A stretch of 5,368 nucleotides of DNA, from positions 1-5,368 of the forward strand of contig JAITQL010000176.1 of assembly GCA_031288935.1 (NCBI GenBank), in the 5' to 3' direction. The stretch is from Tannerella sp. GTDB lineage: Bacteria; Bacteroidota; Bacteroidia; Bacteroidales; Tannerellaceae. Shown here piece by piece: positions 1 to 5,368 of the stretch (position 1 is the stretch's first letter; each line of letters starts with the position of its first letter). A program made the position numbers and the translations under genes. The notes beneath the pieces were generated by a model, which ran no database searches, was not told the origin of the DNA, and saw nothing but the letters and a program-made list of their open reading frames with translations.

Positions 1-330
1 ACTTTTTCTCGAAATCCGACACGTCGGACAAGATGAAAAAGTCTTTTTTTTGTGATCCGGCGTGTCGGACAAATTGGAAAAAACTTTTTATCGAAATCCG
101 GCGCTTCGGACGACGCGAAAAAGTCTTTTTCTTGAAATCCGGCGTGCCGGACGACATGAAAAAATCTTTTTATTGAAATCCGACATGCCGGACGGTATGA
201 AAAAGTCTTTTTCTTGAAATCCGACATGCCGGACGGGATGAAAAAGTCTTTTTATTGAAATCCGGCGTGCCGGACGACGTGAAAAAATCTTTTTCTTGAA
301 ATCCGGCGTGCCGGACGACGTGAAAAATTA
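1..330. repeat. 41-bp tandem repeat array, eight copies, with alternating palindromes
   Basis: Eight head-to-tail units of exactly 41 bp start at 3, 44, 85, 126, 167, 208, 249 and 290. Each reads roughly TTTTT(C/A)TTGAAATCC, then a 14-bp palindromic core, then ACGACATG and AAAAAGTC. The core is TCCGGC-GT-GCCGGA or a close variant. Where units join, GAAAAAG-T-CTTTTTC forms a second, A/T-rich palindrome, so GC and AT inverted repeats alternate. Units 4-8 are nearly identical and units 1-3 more divergent. The two bases before unit 1 (AC) match the end of a preceding unit such as unit 2, so the array probably continues beyond the left edge. Because 41 is not a multiple of 3, the array cannot encode a repeated peptide in one frame, so I treat it as non-coding. 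Its function is unknown. It could be a tandem REP-like element, a protein-binding array, or part of the 3' region of a gene lying to the left. Confidence 0.93.
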
Positions 331-371
331 TATGTGTCTTTTCAGCCGGATGCCGGCAGGAACGCAAAAAA
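331..371. repeat. possible degenerate ninth copy of the 41-bp repeat
   Basis: One period after unit 8 there is a CTTTTC stretch, a GC inverted repeat GCCGG-ATG-CCGGC at 345-357, and an A-run at 366-371, in the same order as in the 41-bp unit. The GC core is shifted by about 2 bp relative to the strict period and most other bases differ. The resemblance could be a decayed copy or chance. The A-run also serves as the T-tract of the minus-strand terminator. Confidence 0.35.
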
Positions 372-398
372 GGCTGCCCGGATAACGGGCAGCCTTTT
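366..398 (-). terminator. intrinsic terminator of the minus-strand aminotransferase-permease unit
   Basis: A perfect 13-bp stem is formed by AAAAGGCTGCCCG at 368-380 and its reverse complement at 386-398, with loop GATAA. Read on the minus strand, the GC-rich hairpin runs into six T residues (complement of 366-371). It lies 64 bp past the stop codon of the permease gene. The flanking A and T runs mean it could also stop transcription arriving from the left on the plus strand. Confidence 0.88.
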
Positions 399-461
399 CA
401 TCTTTCAGGATAAGGCGGCATCAAATCGGAGCATTGTTTCTCAAACGCGCTCCGCGCCATT

Positions 462-1715
462 CTATTCAAACCGCATGGTCCGGGCCGGATGTATTTTGGT
501 AATCAGGCAGGAGGGGCCAAGCATCATGCACATCGAAACCAGCCACGTCCCGGCATTGATCAGCAGCCACGACGTCACGTTCATGTCTACCGGCACGGTG
601 TCCAGGTAGTAGTTCGACGGATCGAGCGAAACGACGTGGAAACGGGACTGGATGAAACAGATCACCCCCGCAATCACGTTTCCCCAGCACATGCCCTTGC
701 CGATCAGAAAGGAGGATATATAAAGAAATACCTTGCGCAGGCTGCGGTCTTCCTGTCCCAGCGCTTTCAGGACGCCAATCATCCGCGTACGCTCCAGAAT
801 GATAATCAGCAGTCCCGAAATCATGGTGAAGCCGGAAACGGCCATCATCAGCAGCAGAATCACCGCGACGTTGATGTCCAATACGTCCAGCCAGTTAAAT
901 ACCATCGGACTGAGTTCCTTGATGGAACGCACGTAAAACGTGTTTCCCCGGCGGTCTTTCCTGTCAATCAACCGGAAGTAAAGCGCTTCGGAGATGGCGT
1001 CGAGGCGGTCGTAATCGTCTACAAACAACTCGAGGCCGCTCACGGCGTCGCCGTCCCAGTCGTTCAGGCGAATGACCTGCTTGATGTCCGCCAGAATATA
1101 GAGTTTGTCGTAGTCCGCGTAGCCCGTGTCGTAGATTCCGCGGATATGAAGCTTGCGCGCCCGCATCTGCTCGACGTTTTGCACGAAATAGGAGATGAAC
1201 TCCCCTCCGCACTCCAGTCCGAGCATGTCGGCCAGGTAGCGGGAAATCAGAACGCCGGTCGAGGTCTTTTCAGGATCGACGGTGAAGAGTTCGCCCTCCG
1301 TCAGGTATTCCCGGAAAAACGACCCGTCGAACTCTTCGTCAATCCCCTTCATGACGAATCCCTGACAGGCCGTTTCGGTTTTGATCATGCCCAGCGTGGT
1401 GGCGAAGCGTTCCGCGTGGCGAATACCGGGAAAAGAGCGCAGCTCCTCCAGCAGCGTGTCGCTTACCATCACCGGCACGGTTTCGTACGATGTATTGCTG
1501 TCGAAATTCGTGATCTGTATGTGCGAGCCGAATCCGATGACCTTGTTGCGCACCTCTTTCTTGAAGCCCACGACGATTGCTACGGACAGCAACATCATGC
1601 ACAATCCCAGGGCGATGCCCGCCGTTGCAATCCGTATGGCGGGAGGCGTCACCCTGCGTTCGCCGGCAGACCGGCTGAAATGTACCCGGCGGGCTATGAA
1701 CCATTCAAAATTCAA
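462..1715 (-). CDS. LolC/LolE-type ABC transporter permease (FtsX/MacB superfamily)
   Basis: This 417-residue inner-membrane protein fits the lipoprotein-releasing permease family, whose members work with a LolD-type ATPase to move lipoproteins out of the inner membrane. The layout is a cytoplasmic N-terminus (MNFEWFIARR), a first membrane helix at about 30-52, a large periplasmic domain at about 53-278, and three C-terminal helices at about 280-306, 328-356 and 381-406. The segment ERTRMIGVLKALG at 308-320 is the FtsX-family cytoplasmic coupling region, and the HPARTMRFE ending is usual for the family. Length is normal. The start is TTG: an in-frame TGA lies two codons upstream, and the next candidate, GTG at codon 22, would remove the conserved FIARR segment. 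The gene follows the aminotransferase after 85 bp and is probably co-transcribed with it; a terminator follows. No ATPase or partner permease is in the window, so LolC versus LolE, and lipoprotein export itself, are inferred from family. Confidence 0.88.
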   Translation of the reverse strand: MNFEWFIARRVHFSRSAGERRVTPPAIRIATAGIALGLCMMLLSVAIVVGFKKEVRNKVIGFGSHIQITNFDSNTSYETVPVMVSDTLLEELRSFPGIRHAERFATTLGMIKTETACQGFVMKGIDEEFDGSFFREYLTEGELFTVDPEKTSTGVLISRYLADMLGLECGGEFISYFVQNVEQMRARKLHIRGIYDTGYADYDKLYILADIKQVIRLNDWDGDAVSGLELFVDDYDRLDAISEALYFRLIDRKDRRGNTFYVRSIKELSPMVFNWLDVLDINVAVILLLMMAVSGFTMISGLLIIILERTRMIGVLKALGQEDRSLRKVFLYISSFLIGKGMCWGNVIAGVICFIQSRFHVVSLDPSNYYLDTVPVDMNVTSWLLINAGTWLVSMCMMLGPSCLITKIHPARTMRFE

Positions 1716-1800
1716 GATTCAAAAATTCAAGGGTTCCACATACAAAATTCGCCGCTCGCCATGCATCGTTTTTCATTCTTCATTCTTCATTCGGAGAGAA
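1703..1800. repeat. repeat-rich spacer between aminotransferase and permease genes
   Basis: The spacer holds two kinds of simple repeat. At 1703-1731 the motif ATTCAAA(A)ATTCAA is iterated, on the minus strand TTGAATTTTTGAATCTTGAA and so on, and it runs into the first four codons of the permease. At 1774-1792 there are 2.7 copies of the 7-mer CATTCTT (minus strand AAGAATG). A 13-mer of the first type, ATTCAAAATTCAA at 1703-1715, recurs exactly at 4757-4769. Such low-complexity spacers are common in Bacteroidales. I see no terminator hairpin or clear promoter here, so read-through from the aminotransferase gene is likely. Confidence 0.7.
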
Positions 1801-3000
1801 CTATTTCGTGCGTCCGGGATAAACTTCGAGGGCTTTTTCCAGCACGACGAGCGCCCGGGCCAGGTCTTCCTTCTTGAGGACGTAGGCGAGGCGCACCTCG
1901 TTTTTTCCGTAGCCGGGCGAGGTGTAGAATCCCGATGCCGGCGCCATCATGATTGTCTGGCCTTCGTGCTGGAAGTCGCGCAGGCACCAGGCGCAAAACT
2001 CGTCCGCATCGTCCACCGGCAGCTTGACAACGGTGTAGAACGCGCCCATCGGAATCGGAGAGTAGCAGCCGTCGATCCGGTTCAGGCCGTCTACCAGAAA
2101 ATTCCTCCGCTCCAGGTATTCGTTGTACACCGACAGCATGTACTCCTCCGGCGTGTCGAGCGAGGCCTCGGCGATGAACTGCCCGATCAGGGGCGGACTC
2201 AGCCGCGCCTGACACCACTTCATTACGTTGTCCTTCACCTGGCGGTTCTTCGTAATCAGCGCCCCGATGCGGATGCCGCACTCGCTGTAGCGTTTCGAGA
2301 CGGAATCCACCAGCACGACGTTGTTTTCGATGCCCTCCAGATGGAAGGCCGAAATGTAGGGCGCGCCCGTGTAGCAAAATTCGCGGTAGACCTCGTCCGA
2401 AAACAGAAACAGGTCGTATTTCTTCACCAGGTCTCTCAGCTGATTCATTTCCTTCTGCGTATAGAGATATCCGGTCGGATTGTTGGGATTGCAGATCATA
2501 ATGGCCTTGGTGCGGTCGGTGATCAGCGTCTCGAACTTGTCCATCGAAGGCAGCGCGAAACCGTCGTTGATGGACGAGGGGATCGTCCGTATCTCGGCGC
2601 CGGCGGAGATGGCGAAAGCCATATAGTTGGCATAGGCCGGCTCGGGAATGATGATCTCGTCGCCCGGGTCGAGGCAGGCCATGAACGAGAAGGAGACGGC
2701 TTCCGAACCGCCGGTGGTGATGATGATGTCGTCCAGGTCGACAAAGATTTTGAACTTGTGATAATACGTCACCAGCTTCTGACGGAAAGAGAGGATTCCC
2801 GCGCTGGGCGAGTATTCCAGCACGGTCCGGTTCAGCCGCCGCGCTGCTTCGAGTCCCACTTCGGGCGTCGGCAAGTCCGGCTGTCCGATGTTGAGGTGAT
2901 ATACTTTAACTCCCTTCGCTTTGGCCTGATCGGCCAGCGGCACAAGTTTACGGATAGGGGAAGCAGGCATGTTGATTCCCCGTTTTGAAATGGTTGGCAT
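1801..3000 (-). CDS. pyridoxal-phosphate-dependent aminotransferase, class I/II (AspC-like)
   Basis: This 399-residue cytoplasmic enzyme belongs to the fold-type I aminotransferases, which transfer an amino group between an amino acid and a 2-oxo acid. Visible motifs in order are NIGQPD (37-42, substrate-recognition loop), TTGGSEA (95-101, cofactor phosphate contacts), Tyr123 in PAYANY (ring stacking), NPNNPTG (171-177), SDEVY (201-205; Asp202 to the pyridine nitrogen, Tyr205 to the ring hydroxyl), SVSKRYSECGIRIG with Lys236 as the Schiff-base lysine and Arg244 for phosphate, and EVRLAY with Arg370 as the expected substrate-carboxylate arginine. All key residues are present and length is typical. 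The ATG at 3000 gives the usual N-terminus of the family, leading into the conserved MPASPIRKLVPLAD. A Bacteroidota-type promoter lies about 40 bp upstream. The exact substrate (aspartate, aromatic, alanine or other) cannot be fixed from sequence, so I give no symbol. Confidence 0.93.
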   Translation of the reverse strand: MPTISKRGINMPASPIRKLVPLADQAKAKGVKVYHLNIGQPDLPTPEVGLEAARRLNRTVLEYSPSAGILSFRQKLVTYYHKFKIFVDLDDIIITTGGSEAVSFSFMACLDPGDEIIIPEPAYANYMAFAISAGAEIRTIPSSINDGFALPSMDKFETLITDRTKAIMICNPNNPTGYLYTQKEMNQLRDLVKKYDLFLFSDEVYREFCYTGAPYISAFHLEGIENNVVLVDSVSKRYSECGIRIGALITKNRQVKDNVMKWCQARLSPPLIGQFIAEASLDTPEEYMLSVYNEYLERRNFLVDGLNRIDGCYSPIPMGAFYTVVKLPVDDADEFCAWCLRDFQHEGQTIMMAPASGFYTSPGYGKNEVRLAYVLKKEDLARALVVLEKALEVYPGRTK

Positions 3001-3038
3001 TCTGTACTGTTCTTATGTATAAATGGACAAAAACAGCG

Positions 3039-3070
3039 CAAAAGTAGCGTTTATCCCGATACTGGGCAAA
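3039..3070 (-). promoter_or_regulatory. Bacteroidota-type promoter for the aminotransferase-permease unit
   Basis: On the minus strand TTTG (complement of 3067-3070) is followed after 20 bp by TACTTTTG (complement of 3039-3046), a full match to the TTTG / TAnnTTTG consensus of the Bacteroidota primary sigma factor. Transcription would start near 3030-3035, giving a leader of about 30 bases with no evident Shine-Dalgarno before the ATG at 3000. Confidence 0.75.
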
Positions 3071-3178
3071 TATTAGCGGATGAAATGTTACATGATCCCG
3101 GTTACGGACGAGCGTACCGTTCCGGCGTTTGCCGCAGACAGTCATGCTTTGCAGATACATTTTTATCCCGCCAAAAGG
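3071..3178. other. central part of the divergent aminotransferase/eno intergenic region
   Basis: No coding region is supported here. It contains an imperfect inverted repeat at 3099-3119 (CGGT-T-ACG / CGTACCG with one bulged T), which could be an operator. It also holds one of two copies of the 9-mer TTTATCCCG (3162-3170); the other, at 3050-3058, sits inside the opposite promoter. Nothing else is recognisable. Confidence 0.4.
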
Positions 3179-3208
3179 TTTGCCGTATGATAAAAACCCG
3201 TATATTTG
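3179..3208 (+). promoter_or_regulatory. Bacteroidota-type promoter for eno
   Basis: TTTG at 3179-3182 and TATATTTG at 3201-3208 are separated by 18 bp and match the -33/-7 consensus of the phylum. The start site should lie near 3212-3216, giving a short, very A/T-rich leader (TTTAAATATATAAATA just before the ATG) with no Shine-Dalgarno. That is the usual style of strongly translated Bacteroidota genes. Confidence 0.8.
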
Positions 3209-3231
3209 CGCTTGTGTTTTTAAATATATAA

Positions 3232-4515
<1,284 letters not shown>

Positions 4516-4556
4516 TACAGGATTTTGCATGAATTTATTTTATTAGTGATTAACTG

Positions 4557-4573
4557 CTTATTCTTGTAATAAG
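4557..4573 (+). other. small hairpin in the eno 3' untranslated region
   Basis: CTTATT (4557-4562) and AATAAG (4568-4573) form a 6-bp A/T-rich stem with a 5-base loop, just ahead of the terminator. It may stabilise the 3' end of the mRNA or be incidental. Confidence 0.4.
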
Positions 4574-4577
4574 TGAG

Positions 4578-4611
4578 AAAAAGGTCTCTCCGTGAGGAAA
4601 GACCTTTTTTT
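4578..4611 (+). terminator. intrinsic terminator of eno
   Basis: AAAAAGGTCT (4578-4587) pairs with AGACCTTTTT (4600-4609), a 10-bp stem followed on the plus strand by a run of seven T residues in all (4605-4611). Inside the loop CTC and GAG can add three pairs, leaving GAA bulged. It lies about 60 bp past the eno stop codon. No minus-strand gene is seen to its right, so it serves eno. Confidence 0.88.
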
Positions 4612-4753
4612 CGGTATCCTTGATTGCCTTTTCCAATCGGCAGGGAAGGGATGTCCGGTTGTATAAATCAGGGAAATTCGTTGGTTTCGACCGCTGGAAA
4701 TACAGCGGCGTCGGATGCACCGTCAGCCTGCCCCTATTGCAGCTTGTCAGGTG

Positions 4754-4780
4754 AAAATTCAAAATTCAATTTTTCCATTC
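4754..4780. repeat. low-complexity AAAATTCAAAATTCAA repeat
   Basis: The motif AAAATTC occurs twice in tandem and is followed by AATTTTTCCATTC. The 13-mer ATTCAAAATTCAA at 4757-4769 is identical, in the same orientation, to 1703-1715 at the start of the permease gene. This is the short dispersed A/T repeat style of Bacteroidales spacers, with no known role. Confidence 0.6.
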
Positions 4781-4828
4781 ATTTACAGGGGAACATACTT
4801 TATGCGGCATGGTTTTGTGCATGGAGAG

Positions 4829-4857
4829 GTTCAACGTTTCAAAGTTCAACGCTTTGA
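4829..4857. repeat. short direct repeat GTTCAACG with 15-bp period
   Basis: GTTCAACG occurs at 4829-4836 and 4844-4851, each followed by a TTTCAAA- or CTTTGA-like tail, giving two imperfect copies of about 15 bp. On the minus strand it reads as TTTGAAACGTTGAAC-like sequence, another spacer simple-repeat type. No function can be assigned. Confidence 0.55.
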
Positions 4858-4908
4858 TGACAAATTTCGGGTGTCTCAATGACGAAGTCGGGAATATACC
4901 CCCAACAT

Positions 4909-4932
4909 GGTATTTCACAAAAAGTAATACCC
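4909..4932. promoter_or_regulatory. inverted repeat GGTATT-N12-AATACC, candidate operator
   Basis: Perfect 6-bp arms lie at 4909-4914 and 4927-4932, with a 12-base spacer. The element covers the -33 region and ends four bases before the -7 box of the promoter upstream of the binding-protein gene. That position would suit a repressor or activator site. It does not resemble the enterobacterial Pho box. The link to any regulator is inference. Confidence 0.4.
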
Positions 4933-4944
4933 TCTTACCTTTGC
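4913..4944 (+). promoter_or_regulatory. Bacteroidota-type promoter for the binding-protein gene
   Basis: TACCTTTG at 4937-4944 is a full match to the -7 element TAnnTTTG. TTTC at 4913-4916, 20 bp upstream, matches three of four -33 bases. The start site should be near 4948-4952, giving a leader of about 70 bases to the ATG at 5018. Confidence 0.7.
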
Positions 4945-4945
4945 G

Positions 4946-4958
4946 CCGTTAAACGGCA
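4946..4958. promoter_or_regulatory. inverted repeat at the expected transcription start
   Basis: GCCGTT-A-AACGGC is a perfect 6-bp inverted repeat one base downstream of the -7 box, spanning the expected start site. With a one-base centre it suits a DNA-binding site better than an RNA hairpin. It may be an operator, or incidental. Confidence 0.35.
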
Positions 4959-5017
4959 ATAAACGCAATTAATAAAAAAGGAAGATGTCAGTCATTTATT
5001 TCAAGTTCGCAGGACAT

Positions 5018-5368
5018 ATGAAAAAGATAATACATACACTCGCTACAGTCTCTTTATTGAGCTGGTTTTCCGGCAACGCGGTTGCGCAGGAAATACATAT
5101 TGAAGGAATCAAGTTCGTGCACCCGATTGTGGAGAAATGGGTGACAGAGTACAAAAAGGAACACCCCGGCACGACGTTCGAGGTGAAGGTGAATCCTGAA
5201 AAGGTCGCCGGCGCGGCACGCATATCGGTCGTTGCCGGTCAGGTTTCAGGGGAAGACGCAACCGGCCGTGAAAAGGTCGTTTACGCAGGCCGTTACGCAC
5301 TGCTTCCGGTCAGCAACAGGAACAATCCCCTGATCGGGAAGGTCGGAAAAGGGCTGAAGAAAAAGGAG
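5018..5368 (+). CDS. secreted PstS-like substrate-binding protein, partial (3' end beyond window)
   Basis: The frame is open to the right edge, giving 117 residues. The N-terminus is a classical signal peptide: MKK, a hydrophobic stretch at about 4-18, and AVA before a predicted cut after Ala23; no lipobox cysteine is present, so the product should be soluble in the periplasm or secreted. The mature part begins with a beta strand (EIHIEG) and FVHPIVEKWVTEYKKEHPG (33-51), the pattern of phosphate-binding-protein-like domains (PstS/PBP-like), in which an early strand and helix build lobe 1. GRYALLPVSNRNNPL (91-105) fits a later strand and hinge region. A typical family member would be about 250-350 residues, so most of it is missing. 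I chose ATG 5018 because it gives a clean signal peptide; an in-frame ATG at 4985 adds 11 residues and has GGA close in front. Phosphate as ligand is not shown, and some Bacteroidales homologues may serve other uptake systems. Confidence 0.65.
   Translation, partial: MKKIIHTLATVSLLSWFSGNAVAQEIHIEGIKFVHPIVEKWVTEYKKEHPGTTFEVKVNPEKVAGAARISVVAGQVSGEDATGREKVVYAGRYALLPVSNRNNPLIGKVGKGLKKKE

Larger units (their letters stand above)
4612..4908. other. gene-poor spacer between eno and the binding-protein gene
   Basis: I find no convincing gene. Short open frames on both strands lack start context, conserved motifs and support from neighbours, and one runs through low-complexity repeats. The stretch contains a GC hairpin CCGCTG-GAAATA-CAGCGG at 4691-4708, an A/T repeat at 4754-4780 sharing a 13-mer with 1703-1715, and a 15-bp direct repeat at 4829-4857. 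The composition of 4640-4750 is gene-like (G/C rich), so a decayed coding remnant or small RNA is possible but unproven. Confidence 0.5.

Noticed and set aside
1..330. CRISPR array
   Set aside because: The units are contiguous at 41 bp with no unique spacers between conserved repeats, and no cas genes are present. Every part of the period is repeated, so it is a tandem repeat.
1..330. Iteron-type replication origin
   Set aside because: The period is much longer than usual iterons and no replication initiator gene or DnaA-box cluster is visible; nothing supports this.
170..367. 65-codon minus-strand frame over the 41-bp repeats
   Set aside because: The 41-bp period shifts frame every unit, so the peptide is only a by-product of the repeat. 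The frame also runs into the terminator region and has no start context.
489..1877. Long plus-strand open frame (462 codons) opposite the permease gene
   Set aside because: Its translation is low-complexity, rich in His, Gln, Arg and Val, with no domain pattern. It mirrors the well-supported permease on the other strand and runs across the repeat-filled spacer.
1381..2988. Long plus-strand open frame (535 codons) opposite the permease 5' end, the spacer and the aminotransferase
   Set aside because: Although long, it crosses two real minus-strand genes and their spacer, and its product lacks recognisable motifs. The aminotransferase has every catalytic residue, so this is an antisense shadow caused by G/C-biased codons.
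4624..4857. 77-codon plus-strand frame in the eno downstream spacer
   Set aside because: It starts at a non-ATG codon just past a terminator, has no promoter or conserved motif, and its C-terminal part is made of the A/T simple repeats.
4913..4958. Pho box upstream of the PstS-like gene
   Set aside because: I looked for CTGTCAT-type direct repeats at 11-bp spacing and found none; the visible elements are inverted repeats of different sequence.
4950..5017. Riboswitch in the leader of the binding-protein gene
   Set aside because: The leader is only about 70 bases, A/T rich, and shows no multi-stem structure or terminator-antiterminator pair.

Overview
The window looks like chromosomal DNA from a member of the Bacteroidota, most likely order Bacteroidales. 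Three intergenic regions each carry a promoter of the Bacteroidota type (TTTG near -33, TAnnTTTG near -7). Shine-Dalgarno sequences are weak or absent. The enolase has the GGSHSDAP variant typical of the phylum, and the spacers contain the A/T-rich microsatellite-like repeats common in these genomes. I cannot name a genus from sequence alone.

Layout from left to right. Positions 1-330 hold eight head-to-tail copies of a 41-bp repeat that carries palindromes; the array runs off the left edge, and a decayed ninth copy may follow at 331-371. A strong hairpin at 366-398 ends a minus-strand two-gene unit. Read in its own direction, that unit is a PLP-dependent class I/II aminotransferase (3000 to 1801), an 85-bp spacer full of short repeats, then a LolC/LolE-type ABC permease (1715 to 462) whose start appears forced to be TTG. 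A divergent promoter region of 234 bp (3001-3234) separates this unit from the plus-strand enolase gene eno (3235-4515), which ends in a good intrinsic terminator at 4578-4611. A gene-poor spacer of about 400 bp follows, with small hairpins and low-complexity repeats. It leads to a promoter with two inverted repeats and then the 5' part of a gene for a secreted protein resembling a PstS-type periplasmic binding protein (from 5018, cut by the right edge).

Functionally these are three independent transcription units: amino-acid metabolism plus a cell-envelope permease on the minus strand, a glycolytic housekeeping gene on the plus strand, and the start of what is probably a periplasmic binding or uptake operon. 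I see no CRISPR array, tRNA, rRNA, transposase or phage gene. The genes are ordinary. The non-coding DNA is the least explained part: the 41-bp array, the repeat-derived start of the permease gene, and the paired inverted repeats at the last promoter.
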